Notes: generated by a model not told the origin, from the sequence alone. Shown: positions 1 to 8,842, counted from the first letter of the stretch. The stretch: 24,058 nt of DNA from Chara braunii (GCA_003427395.1 BFEA01000176.1:703284-727341); one strand, 5' to 3'. Translations and numbers: made by a program.

Positions 1-12
1 TTACCATAAACC

Positions 13-125
13 ACTACCTTCTTCCCCCGAATACAACCTACGGTCATTATAGCTGCATTTGGGGCACCTTTCAGTCTAAATACAGCTGTGATGACCGTAC
101 GTTGTATTCGGTGGAAGAAGGTAGT
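13..125. repeat. Hairpin (foldback) element, family H, copy 1
   Basis: The left arm (13-60) and right arm (78-125) are inverted repeats of 48 bases matching at 43 positions without gaps by eye, around a 17-base loop that contains TTTCAGTC. Copies with the same arm layout and the same loop word lie at 9531-9653 and, on the other strand, at 10886-10986. No ORF belongs to it. A MITE-like foldback element or a structured RNA repeat would fit. A weak outer inverted match (ACCACTACCTT near 12-20 against the complement of 250-266) suggests it may be the left part of a larger element ending near 268. Confidence 0.75.
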
Positions 126-137
126 ACCTTTGTCGGT

Positions 138-236
138 TCGACCTTTCAGAAGGCCGAAACGAAACGACGGCCGCCGATCAGATTGATCAACGTCGGGCTC
201 GGCCTCCTGAAAGTTCGGGAGCTGGCAAGAACTGGT
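138..236. repeat. Second foldback, adjacent to hairpin copy 1
   Basis: CTTTCAGAAGGCCGA near 143-157 pairs with TCGGCCTCCTGAAAG near 198-213, and inside it GATCA/TGATC and CGACG/CGTCG blocks continue the pairing around a very short loop near 180. It lies between the first hairpin and the possible terminal repeat near 250-268, so both may be modules of one element. No coding potential is visible. Confidence 0.55.
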
Positions 237-377
237 TGAAACCGGACGCCAAAGGTACTAGTGGTATAACCGTTTGCATTTATTTCATGTCCAATGGCAA
301 AAGCAGGCCCGGGAATCCTTCCACATCTCAACCCGGAAGACTGGGGCGCTTACGCTTACACAGTATCGGCTTGTGCT

Positions 378-492
378 GGAAACCGGGGGCCAAGTCCCAT
401 TAGCTTGGATTCTTCATTTCTGGCCTTCGATCTTCATAATCTAGGGTCACAAATGAAGAATTAGGGTAAGTGGGACTTGGCCCCGGCTCCAG
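378..492. repeat. Inverted repeat, ~43 bp arms
   Basis: The left arm 378-420 (CCGGGGGCCAAGTCCCAT ... ATTCTTCATTT) pairs with 449-490 (AAATGAAGAAT ... GTGGGACTTGGCCCCGG), with a loop of about 28 bases. Read on the minus strand, its outer end (498 down to 481) starts GGGACGCTGGAGCC, which resembles the first bases of the LINE 3'-tail motif described at 17506; this may be chance or a shared ancestor. Confidence 0.6.
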
Positions 493-630
493 CGTCCCAT
501 GTATTTCAATGCAAATCTGGCAAAAGAAAGGATCATATGGACAATTAAAGGAAGCAAAACGGAAAAAAGGAAAGCAAGTACCGATGTACCTAATTTGCTA
601 CACCGAACCTCAGACTGACCGCCACCCTAA

Positions 631-1334
631 GGGCATACTCACACTAGGACTTTTTTACTTATTTCTGGACGGAATAGCGGCCAGATGCATACAGGTGTGG
701 CCGAAATTGAGGTCTGATCTAGGCTACCAGCCGGGCCGCCCGAGTCCCGGGTGGCCAGCCCGTGCAAGGACCAGGGAAGGTCCCAGCAAGAAAAAAAAAA
801 AAAAAAAAAAAGATCCACAAAAAACCTATGTTATGCAGAAAAATAAACTAAACAATATATATATCTATATCTATATATATATATATATTCTTCCCTCAAC
901 TTCTGTTTCTTTACCTTCCACTACCTACTCCTAAGACTATCTAGAGGGGACCCCTGCAAGCATAGTTTCCTCTCTCTGTGAAGGGGAGATTTCATGTTGC
1001 CTTTTGCCCCTAATGGTTAGGGTATAGGGTTGGGGCCGCCAGTGGGGGTCTGGCTAACACAAAGACCGAGACCTGCCAGTAGCTGTGCCTCCCTTTCTCA
1101 TAGCAGCAGAGGCTATGGCCAACACTCTCCCACAGACCACACACAACCCAGTCGCGCTCACACTCACACCCGTGTTGCCTCAGGGTCACATCGAAACTCT
1201 TTACCAAATTTAAAAATATATATATATAGATATATATATATTTTTTAATTTCTTTTTGGCCTGGCCGGGCACCCGGGCCGCTCTGGTAGCCTAGGGTCTG
1301 ATGCATTTTGGGAACTGCTAGTGTGAGTATGCCC
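631..1334. mobile_element. Large foldback element, ~700 bp
   Basis: GGGCATACTCACACTA (631-646) is repeated as its perfect complement at 1319-1334. Further in, 709-760 (CTAGGCTACCAG, GGGCCGCCC...) pairs imperfectly with 1257-1305 (GGGCCGCTCTGGTAGCCTAG). Two (AT)n runs at about 854-888 and 1215-1241 also face each other, and a poly(A) run sits at 791-811. The interior carries the minus-strand copy of the ~300 bp dispersed repeat (915-1250). No transposase ORF is present, so a non-autonomous foldback transposon is the simplest reading. Target duplications were not identified. Confidence 0.55.
915..1250 (-). repeat. Dispersed ~300 bp repeat, copy 1 (minus)
   Basis: Read on the minus strand this aligns with the plus strand at about 3625-3930. 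Shared blocks in order are an AT-rich start, GGGTTGTGTG, GGAGAGTGTTGGCC, AAGGGAGGCACAG, TTTGTGTTAGCCA, CCAACCCT, GGCAACATG and ACTATGCTTGCAGG. The match tolerates many small differences and indels, so the copies are old. Short ORFs in it are not conserved in frame between the two copies, which argues against protein coding. Confidence 0.65.
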
Positions 1335-1533
1335 TAGGCCCCTAGGTTACATTAAGTTTATCTAGATTTCTAATTTCGTATCCAGGATTCTAATACTTGG
1401 TCACAGTATTCATTGCAAGAGTCTGAAGGGACCAGACCATCACATTGTCTATCGAGGAACTGTGTCAACTGTGTCCGCTGTAAGGAGCCACTGAGGTATT
1501 ACTATTAGTTATCCTTCGGCAGTAATGCTGGCA

Positions 1534-1548
1534 AACTTGTCTGCCAGC

Positions 1549-1581
<33 letters not shown>

Positions 1582-1590
1582 TTGCCTGCC
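1534..1590 (+). mobile_element. Poly(A)-only retroposed insertion with 12 bp target duplication
   Basis: AACTTGTCTGCC (1534-1545) and AACTTGCCTGCC (1579-1590) flank AGCATTT plus a long A run. One mismatch separates the two. This is the layout expected of an extremely 5'-truncated non-LTR insertion. Caution: the left part also makes a 9 bp hairpin (ATGCTGGCA/TGCCAGCAT, 1525-1550), so part of the similarity could have another origin. Confidence 0.5.
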
Positions 1591-1671
1591 TTTGCCCAAG
1601 TTCTCTGGAATCTGAAGGGTCCCTTCCTCTTCCAATCAGCATAATATATTGATCTCGTAAGGGAAACAGCT

Positions 1672-1877
1672 TAAACCACCAGTACTTGGCCCAGCTATCG
1701 ATGCCGAGCCTGGAATGCCCTGCGTGCCGATTTTCGCCGAAGCGCCGGGGTACCGTTTCGAAATTGTTTTGGCTGGTGCTTCAAGCCATTGAGGTCCGGT
1801 ACCCCGAAGCCCTAAAGGCGCGGTGCGTTAACGGGAAAGCGCCGCGGCCGATTGCTGGGCCAAGTACTGGTGGTTTA
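1672..1877. mobile_element. MITE-like element with perfect 24 bp terminal inverted repeats
   Basis: Positions 1672-1695 (TAAACCACCAGTACTTGG...) and 1854-1877 are perfect reverse complements over 24 bases. The whole ~206 bp folds back, with a second strong pairing of CGCCGGGGTACC (about 1743-1754) with GGTACCCCGAAG (1797-1808). The terminal TA on each side may be a 2 bp target duplication. No ORF of note lies inside. It resembles non-autonomous DNA transposons, but the superfamily cannot be set from the termini alone. Confidence 0.7.
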
Positions 1878-1896
1878 GTTCTCTGAGACTCCAGAA

Positions 1897-2166
1897 GTGG
1901 CAGGGAAAAGAGGAAGTAAGAGCAAGACCAAAAAGACCGAACCACGCCAGGCATTGTTGCAGTCCTTACCGATGACAACAGGATCTAGGAATGATAGAGT
2001 AAAAATAGAAAAGTTCTTCGCCCGCCAGATTTGCTCCTCATCCAACCAGGGCCCTCTACTCCTGACAAGGCAACCTCCTAACACAGCGGTAGAACGGACG
2101 ATTCGATTTTCCATTCGGACGGGATCCCAACGGAGGCTTTATTTATGGACACAGCCAAACAGGTAA
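1897..2166 (+). CDS. Short Lys/Arg-rich ORF, possible LINE ORF1 N-terminus
   Basis: This 89-codon open frame begins MAGKRGSKSKTKKTEPRQAL and is strongly basic at its N-terminus. It lies upstream of ORF1-like and endonuclease remnants in the same orientation, so an RNA-binding ORF1 start of the same decayed LINE is conceivable. The first codon may not be ATG (the frame appears to open on an alternative start). No domain was recognised and a chance ORF remains possible. Confidence 0.25.
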   Translation: MAGKRGSKSKTKKTEPRQALLQSLPMTTGSRNDRVKIEKFFARQICSSSNQGPLLLTRQPPNTAVERTIRFSIRTGSQRRLYLWTQPNR

Positions 2167-2285
2167 TTAACGATGTCTGCCCGGTGGGTTTTATCCCAGA
2201 CCCACGTATGGGGTAATCTGGGAGGGGATCTGAAAATCAATCCATACTTTGCTTTTCTGAACTTGCACTTCGATGACTATACCAA

Positions 2286-2426
2286 CACGACTTGAAGGCA
2301 ATCTTGCCCAACTGGGTACCTCTCCAAAGTTTCCTTACCCCGGGGAGCGATATCCCCGGAAAAATTCGGCTGGCAGATAAGGGCCAGATGCCACTGGCAA
2401 AGAGGATCATTGGAATAAGTGTCTGA
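2286..2426 (+). pseudogene. LINE ORF1-like fragment (uncertain)
   Basis: A 46-codon stretch reads HDLKAILPNWVPLQSF ... PLAKRIIGISV and ends at TGA 2424-2426. The tryptophan-valine segment followed by a PLAK-x-IGI motif is reminiscent of the DUF4283-type domain of plant LINE ORF1 proteins, but I cannot confirm this without a profile search. A second, inverted copy of the PLAK-x-IGIS motif lies just downstream on the opposite strand (2547 down to 2427). Confidence 0.3.
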
Positions 2427-2547
2427 ATCAGGATATGTTCCACGCAGAGATGCAGAAAAGCAGATCAATTACAGTCTTTTGCACCTCTCCACAAACACGT
2501 CCAGATTTGTCACTTATTCCAATCGTTTTTGCCAGTGGGATCTCGCC
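2427..2547 (-). pseudogene. Inverted second copy of the ORF1-like motif
   Basis: The minus strand reads GEIPLAKTIGISDKSGRV and then CGEVQKTVIDLLFCIS before a TGA. PLAK-x-IGIS matches the plus-strand fragment ending at 2426, and DNA of about 50 bp (2369-2420 against 2513-2560) is a clear inverted repeat. The two copies lie head to head around 2427-2512, so an inverted duplication inside the LINE remnant is the simplest explanation. Confidence 0.45.
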
Positions 2548-2765
2548 CTAACTTGTCAGGACAGGAACTTGCTAAATGGGTGCAACACACACAATCTGAT
2601 ATCATGAGGGAGGGGGGTGATATTGTCACCCCGCTTCTCAGAAATCTTGCAGCACCCCTGGTATGGGTCAAAAACAGGAGATGAAACAAGCAAAATAGGA
2701 AAGAAGCTAAAGACCCCTCAACCGCGTCCCATCCAAAAAGTCGGGCGGTCCAAGGGCCCTGTCCC

Positions 2766-3247
2766 ATGGTTCTGCCAAGTAGGATCAGAGGGGTAAAAAT
2801 GGAATATGCAAGGTCAGTGAAGCGGGGTCTTGGCGAAACAACCAACGGACATAAGAGAAGCAGACTGGCCTCCTGGTGCCATACACAGTCAGTGCACAAT
2901 GTCATCCTCTGTGTCCAAGAAACAGAGCTGAACAGAGTCAAGAAAAATGAGGCGAGAAATTGGTGGAGAGGTCCCCAATTTTGGGGCCCCGCCGATGGCA
3001 CCAGAGGAGGGACAGTGGTACTCTTCCATAATGATCTGAACGTGGAAATCCTAGATACGTTATCGGATCCGGTTGGTCGCTTTGTTTGGGTGAAGTTTAC
3101 GATTGGCGCAGAAGATTGGGCGGTGATGTCCATCTACGCCCCAGTGGACTTCAAGGAGAGAAAGGATTTTTTTTCGTGAACTTACCTGCATATATTCCGG
3201 ATACAGAACACCTACTGTTAGCAGCAGACTGGAATACTATATACTAA
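2766..3247 (+). pseudogene. Non-LTR retrotransposon AP-type endonuclease domain (N-terminal part, broken)
   Basis: The translation carries the ordered landmarks of an exonuclease-endonuclease-phosphatase domain: VILCVQETEL (the catalytic glutamate region, about residue 50), GGTVVLFHNDL, then VMSIYAPVDF and, after a frameshift, LLLAADWN (the aspartate/asparagine site). In the LINE family this domain nicks target DNA to prime reverse transcription. The frame breaks at a run of eight T (3167-3174): the first frame stops at 3177-3179, while VNLPAYIPDTEHLL continues in another frame from 3176 to a TAA ending at 3247. Nothing recognisable as a reverse transcriptase follows, so the copy is internally deleted. 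Start is arbitrary, since the fragment is not a working gene. Fold assignment is fairly certain; the LINE clade is not. Confidence 0.8.
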
Positions 3248-3467
3248 CTCCTGGGCTTGATACCCCTAGATTGGGCCCACTGAGAGATGACTTGAAAATG
3301 GGGCCCCGCCTGCAAATATTTTTACTGTGAAAATGGTCCAGGAACAACCTGCTCAGTCAATCCTCTGAACTCAGAGCAATCAATGCTCGCAGGTGTCTTT
3401 TCCCACTGCAGATTATCTCCCGATTTTCCTCAGGTGCTTTCTGTCTATTTTCTGAATCATTGTACAA

Positions 3468-3590
3468 GGGATGCTGAGCCCGTTTCCCAGCAGGTGATGC
3501 TCCCTACCAATAGATGGAGCCTCTCCCCGGGTGCTAGTGGTGTACTAGCACTGGAGGGACTTTGTTAAAATATTAAAAAGAAAAAAAAAA
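3468..3590 (+). mobile_element. LINE 3' tail with two-hairpin motif and poly(A), copy A
   Basis: GGGATGCTGAGCCCG starts the motif at 3468. Hairpin 1 is GCTGAG...CCCAGC and hairpin 2 is GCTCC...GGAGC around the loop word ACCAATAGA. About 60 bases later an A-rich tail (3575-3590) follows. It lies downstream of the endonuclease fragment in the same orientation, so it may be the 3' end of that same, internally deleted copy. Confidence 0.7.
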
Positions 3591-3624
3591 GTAGGGTCTT
3601 TAGCCAACTAAGGGGTATATATCC

Positions 3625-3930
3625 AAAAATATGTATATTTTTTTACATGTGTGTGAGAGTGGGTTGTGTGCGGTGTGTAGGAGAGTGTTGGCCTTAGACA
3701 ATGCTGTTACTCGATGGGGGTGGGGGGAGAAGAAAAGGGAGGCACAGGGACTGGCAAAATGCTCGTCCTTTGTGTTAGCCATCCCCCCACCGGTGGAGCC
3801 AACCCTGCACCGTAAATCACTAGGGCAAGGGGCAACATGCAGTATCCTCTTCACTGTGAGCAGTGTGAGGGGTAGCTATGCTTGCAGGTGTCCCCTGTAT
3901 AGCCTTAGTAGTGGGGGTAATGGTGGGTGG
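3625..3930 (+). repeat. Dispersed ~300 bp repeat, copy 2 (plus)
   Basis: Plus-strand counterpart of the repeat at 915-1250. It ends with GGCAACATGCAG and GCTATGCTTGCAGGTGTCC close to the tRNA-like sequence at 3936; the other copy has no tRNA-like sequence there. Confidence 0.65.
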
Positions 3931-3935
3931 ACAAG

Positions 3936-4006
3936 ACGTGGTAGCTCAGTTGGTTAGAGCTCCGGATTAGCATGGGAGAGGTTGTGGGTTCAACTCTGGT
4001 CGCCCC
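3936..4006 (+). other. tRNA-like sequence (degenerate; SINE head or tRNA pseudogene)
   Basis: TAGCTCAGTTGG matches the pol III box A consensus and GGTTCAACTCT resembles box B, at the normal spacing. The D arm pairs well (GCTC/GAGC). The acceptor and T stems pair poorly and the anticodon stem has mismatches, so a working tRNA is unlikely. A tRNA-derived SINE promoter region is the alternative. No A-rich tail is obvious within 150 bases. Confidence 0.5.
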
Positions 4007-4009
4007 TCA

Positions 4010-5060
4010 CCCTCTCGTTTGTGAGTCTGGTTGGTGCTAGGTTGATAACCCACGTGCTTGTCCCCTAGCCGGGCACACTACATACATGTCATTGAGCACA
4101 TATGATGCACTAATACCCCTTTGATCAAGGATTCCACTGTTCCAAGGGGTCATAGTGGGTGGGGGTGCCTTGAGAGATAGTGACAGGGGAGGGAGTATAG
4201 GTTCTTAAAGGCGTCATGGTGGGCGGTTAGCGACCTTGTGGGGGTTGAGTACGGTATACGAGTGCAGTCTACCATGAACTACGTGGAGGAGGTGTGAGGT
4301 TTGCAGGGTCCACAGCCCTTGGCCAGCAGGCGTGGGCCCCTGCCACGCGTAGCTCTGCAGGGTTAAAGATAGCTTAGAAAGACGGACCCGTGGATATTCA
4401 AATGTGCACCATTAGGCAGATGGTTGTGATGAGGATCCAATAGAATACCAACAGCCCTTTCGGCACTTTGCGGATTTTGCCTACTTTCAATGGCCCATGG
4501 GTGGGTGGCCGATGCCAGAACAACGCTGGCTGGCACTGGGGTTAGGTTGCGCTGCTCCGCAGCCCGACGCTAGGTGAGGGCATGAGCCCTGGTAGAGAGA
4601 TCTGGGGGATTGCCTAGGGGGGCGCTCTTCCAGTGGCCCCGGAGAGGGCCCGAACGACGCTGGCCGGAGCTGGGGTGAAGCTGCCTACAGTAGTATGCAG
4701 ATAAATTTCAAGTGAAAGTCGCGAAGCGAAAAACAAATACTAGTTTCAGAATAATTATCCTAGTCTAAAAGAAAAGAAGGAGACTTCAATAAAATAAAAT
4801 AAAAAAATAAAAAAAAAGAAGAAGAAGGAGACTTAGTCTAGCTGATGAAAAGCTTCAAAACGTCAGGGGTGGCCCGACAATTCACAGAAAGAAAGTAAAT
4901 TGCAGAATCCCTTTTTCAAAAAGACGGGCACAGAAAGTCGTGCGATCCGAGAAGATCCTCACAAGTGCATAGTCTGACTAATCTATTGCATGCTGAGCCT
5001 GAACTTTAGCCTCGCCCCAAGACCCCGCAAGGCCCCCAACTCATCAGGATGATGCTGAAG
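4010..5060. other. Unassigned intergenic DNA
   Basis: No ORF or RNA is convincing. A partial repeat is visible: AACAACGCTGGCTGGCACTGG near 4519 recurs with changes as GAACGACGCTGGCCGGAGCTGG near 4651, about 131 bp apart. An A-rich stretch lies at about 4788-4830. Confidence 0.5.

Positions 5061-5095
<35 letters not shown>
5061..5095 (+). repeat. (TTG)n microsatellite
   Basis: Uninterrupted TTG triplets, about twelve units. Confidence 0.95.
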
Positions 5096-5212
5096 CTCTG
5101 GAAGTTTTTTTGTTTGCCAGAAAGGCCTCTCACTTTTCTCATTTGATGGAACTACATACATAGTAAATACTAATAAAAATTATAAAATTTAAAAGATGTT
5201 TAGTAACTTCAG

Positions 5213-5806
5213 TTACATATATAAAATTATAAATTTTAAATATTCAATAGTATCAATACGAGTAAATCTCGTATTTATGTAAGCGAAAAAAAGGGATCCC
5301 AAGTCAAACGAGTCGCACCTGGTAATTTCCTGGCACTCACATCTTGCAACCTCCCGCTTACGCGTATGACGATGCTCCTCCTTCTCCTCCTCTTGAAACC
5401 GGACGGGGTCACCACCAGCTGCAGGCAATGGATCTGAGGGAATCATACATACCGCTGCTTGAGCTGATAGCAAAGAAGAATGCCTTGCGTCATCGACTCT
5501 CTCAGATCTTTCTCCTTCACTGTTTGATCTTGTTGCCCCCTCAGCAATGGGGGGTTGTAATCCCAAAGCCTCATGTTGCCACTGCACAAGAGACTTTGCA
5601 AAGCTGGGTTGCCTCCCACTTCCCTGACCAGAGAAGAAGTTAATAAGCTTTTTCGACTCCTTATCGTGGCTTTTTGCCAGCCTGCTTCTTTGTGGGCTTC
5701 TCCTGTGTGCTTTCTCATTGACAGCGTGCTTCGATGTCTTCTGCAAGTAGACGAGAAGAAGACAGAATGAGAGACTGTGCTGCAGGTTTAACCTAGACCA
5801 GAGCAT
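5213..5806 (-). CDS. Hypothetical ORF, 197 codons, possible exon or gene remnant
   Basis: The frame opens with ATG at 5806-5804 and runs on the minus strand to a stop near 5213. The product starts with a hydrophobic stretch (MLWSRLNLQHSLSFCLLLVY) and then becomes charged, with ESKKLINFFSG in the middle and a QEEEKEEHRHTRKRE segment near residue 140. The last ~50 codons lie in AT-rich DNA and look non-coding, so an exon ending earlier is possible; a GTGAGT that could act as donor lies near the CRCE codons. No family was recognised. Overlapping plus-strand ORFs are shorter. A chance ORF cannot be excluded. Confidence 0.3.
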   Translation of the reverse strand: MLWSRLNLQHSLSFCLLLVYLQKTSKHAVNEKAHRRSPQRSRLAKSHDKESKKLINFFSGQGSGRQPSFAKSLVQWQHEALGLQPPIAEGATRSNSEGERSERVDDARHSSLLSAQAAVCMIPSDPLPAAGGDPVRFQEEEKEEHRHTRKREVARCECQEITRCDSFDLGSLFFAYINTRFTRIDTIEYLKFIILYM

Positions 5807-5992
5807 GGATACGTCATGCGTTACAGACTTGTCTTGTCCACGGAGGCATGGTTACAAACAACAATACAGACAGACATACAAACACGCACAGAGAGAGACC
5901 GACCGATGAACCCGCAAGGACATGCGTGTAGAGAGGGGAAGGGAACTGAAGACAACAGACGAACATATCAAGACACACGTGCATGCAGATAT

Positions 5993-6420
<428 letters not shown>

Positions 6421-6498
6421 GCTGCTACCAGGCACACCCTGGATGAGAATTGCAATATCCGCGATTCAGGAGTGATATAGGATCTTGCCCATTGTCCG

Positions 6499-6948
6499 TT
6501 GTACTTCCCGAAGGCAGACCAACTATGGTCCAAGGCAGCTGGCCTGTGGGATTCGATCACTGGCACATCCCTCCCAGCGGACCCCCAGTCACTCGGCTCA
6601 CAGGCTTCAGGGAGCCAGTGCTCCAAGAGAAGTGGGTGCAAACACTCTAAGACTTCCGAAGGCTCCGCGCCCCTTCACATTGTGGACAATATGAAAAAGA
6701 CAGTGCAAAGAGACGATCGACTCGCAAATCACGCCAGCTGCAGAAGCTTGGGAGTGTCTCAGTCAGAGATGCTCTAGGTGGAGGAACACTCAGATTGGCA
6801 CAGGGCCACGAAGCTCATCAGAAACGATCCTCACAAGAAGGAGGACGTCATTGATAAATCCATGAAGGAGGTGCTGGGGAGCGGGGAGCTGCGCTCCATA
6901 GAGGGCGATGCCCCCCAAGCTCGTTTCGAGAGTTGGGTGGGGTCATGA
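6499..6948 (+). pseudogene. Unrecognised coding remnant with one in-frame TAG
   Basis: The frame from 6499 reads to TAG at 6775-6777 and then continues in the same frame for 56 more codons to TGA 6946-6948. The downstream part (VEEHSDWHRATKLIRNDPHK, then KEDVIDKSMKEVLGSGELRS, then FESWVG) has the look of a real alpha-helical, charged protein segment. The upstream part is Ser/Gly-rich with Cys residues (GSQCSKRSGCKHSK). I do not recognise the family; a transposon-encoded protein is possible in this setting. It could also be a real exon with a sequencing error. Confidence 0.35.
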
Positions 6949-7558
6949 AGGGGGATCTAACTCGGCTGCAGCTACTTCTTCAGAGTCCTGTTTCTCCCCG
7001 GCCTCAGTCATTGGCCTGGCCACGGCCTGAGACAGCTTTCTTCGGACTTCAAGTATGCAGGCTAGGGTTTAGGATTTACGTGGCGGCGATTTGGGTTCAC
7101 CTGCGGAAGCCCCTTGTAGAGAGGATGGAAAAAGACACGCACAGGGCCAGAGCTCCCCGAGGGTTTAGGGTTTTAGCAGGCAGTCTGCTTCGGGCAGTCC
7201 GCGAGGGATGACTGGAGGCAGTCTCTGCGTGGGGGGGACGACAGCAACAGCTGATGCGACGATTTCAAACAGGCGGATGGGACAGGGAACTAGGGCCCTG
7301 TAGCAGTGGCAATAAGCTAACGTGGCCAGGGGTGAGGGGAGGTATGTTCTTCCAGAGCGGAAGTAATCAATGCCGCCCACTCGGGTCCCTCTACCATAAA
7401 GGGGAGAAGCGTGGAGTGTGTTGTATGCTGTATAATTCTGACTTGACGGTGGAATAGGAACCGAACTGACGCTCCCCAGAATAGATATGGATCCGGAGCC
7501 ATAAGTCTCTGCTTTCTTCTCTTCTTTAAAAAAAAAAAACTTATGAGTAGGAGGAACA
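6949..7558. other. Unassigned DNA
   Basis: Only short ORFs with no recognisable content. An A12 run lies at about 7529-7541. The words CAGAAAGCTTGCC at the right end belong to the tandem repeat that follows. Confidence 0.4.
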
Positions 7559-8012
7559 GTGGAACACACAGAAAGCTTGCCCAGAGGAAGGCGCGAAGGC
7601 TTGCCAGGAGGAGGACACAGAAAGCTCACCCCAAGAGGGACTGACTGAGGATTTCGCAATGGAAAAACTGCAGTGGAGAAGACGCTAGCGGCAGGGTAGA
7701 TCGCTGTACAGCAGAGAATAGAGCTTCTGAGTCCGAGGGGAACATACAGAAAGCTTCTGCCGAAAAAGGCACAGAAGGCTTGCCAGGAGGAAGACACAGA
7801 AAGCTCACCCCAAGAGGGACTGACTGAGGAGTTCGCAATGGAAAAACTGCAGTGGAGAAGACGCTAGGGTAGAGCGCTATACAACAGAGAATAGAGCCTC
7901 TGAGTCCGAGGAACAGACAGAAAGCTTCGGCAGAAAAAGGCACAGAACAGAAGGCTTGCCAGGAGGAAGACACATAAAGCTCTCCCCAAGAGGGACTGAC
8001 TGAGGATTCTAC
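7559..8012 (+). repeat. Tandem repeat, unit ~176-179 bp, about 2.5 copies
   Basis: The boundary word TTGCCAGGAGGA begins units at 7601, 7780 and 7956. Each carries CCCCAAGAGGGACTGACTGAG and, in the first two, AACTGCAGTGGAGAAGACGC and AGAGAATAGAGC. The second unit lacks a few bases of the first (GCGGCAGGG). The third stops after the GACTGACTGAGG word. Minus-strand ORFs over it (Leu/Ser/Phe-rich) are by-products of the repeat. Confidence 0.9.
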
Positions 8013-8152
8013 AGTCGATAGTATAGACTTGGGAAATGGCTATAGGAGGCTGCCCCTCTTGATGCTGTTCCTGTGGGGTAGAGGATTGACTATAGAGACT
8101 ATAAGAGAGGGAAAAAAACACCTCAGCTTCTCTGCAGGAGTAGATTTTAGGA

Positions 8153-8190
8153 CCCCCCCCCAAAAAAAAGAAAAAAAAAAAAGGGGGGGG
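8153..8190. repeat. C-tract / A-tract / G-tract hairpin
   Basis: Nine C (8153-8161), an A-rich spacer of about 21 bases and eight G (8183-8190) make a simple perfect stem. No function is implied; homopolymer lengths are unreliable in assemblies. Confidence 0.7.
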
Positions 8191-8787
8191 AACAAAAAGT
8201 AATCGGATCGAGCGGCCGAACAGGTGATCTGTTGATCTACAGAATGTAAAACTTTCGCTTTATTAGTAGCTCATGAATGAAGGGTCCAGATTCCCAAGCC
8301 ATCCAAAAGTATTCAAAATGAAGGGACCAAGACCATGCAAAAGGCGTTCAAAATGAGCGGCAGGACAGCTGACGAACAGAAAAGGCGGGTACCTGTCTAG
8401 GGTTACGCCCCCCTAAAAGGAAGGGGGACAGGTGGACTGCAAGGGGTACCGCCTTTTTGCTGACGAACAGAAAAGCAGTAGATTCGGTCTAGGACACTGA
8501 TAGACTATCGTTGTGATGGGTTGTAGGGGGTAGGGACCTTTCAAGAGGGCCACAATGATGGGGCAGCAATTGATGTTTTGCTGAGCGCCAATTTTTCGAG
8601 TTCGAATGGTTGCCTCGTCCCGGCAGAGGATTGGCTTCATGACCTCAGCGGCTTGGCCTTGGGACACTTGGTTCCATTTTTCAGTGTATCACGAATTGGG
8701 AGGTCCCTCGGGCCTAAAACTGCACAGTAAAGTTTGTGTCTGAGTTGCATGTCCTGAAAATTCTGTAAATACTAAATTGCACGTAAT
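8191..8787. other. Unassigned DNA with a short direct repeat
   Basis: CTGACGAACAGAAAAG occurs at about 8369 and 8460, and CAAAATGA-type words repeat near 8315 and 8350. The 84-codon minus-strand ORF at 8413-8667 has no recognisable features and is not called. Confidence 0.4.
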
Positions 8788-8842
8788 GGGACGCTTGGCC
8801 CATTTCCCAGCAGGCGAAGCTCCGCACCGATAGAGTGGAGTC
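8788..8842 (+). repeat. LINE 3'-tail two-hairpin motif, copy B
   Basis: GGGACGCTTGGCCCATTTC starts the motif; hairpin 1 is GCTTGG...CCCAGC, hairpin 2 AGCTCC...GGAGTCT around ACCGATAGA. No clear poly(A) follows, so this copy is decayed or truncated at its 3' end. Confidence 0.65.

Noticed and set aside
7165-8163. Minus-strand ORFs over the 178 bp tandem repeat
   Set aside because: Composition follows the repeat unit and frames are not kept between units of 179 and 176 bp.
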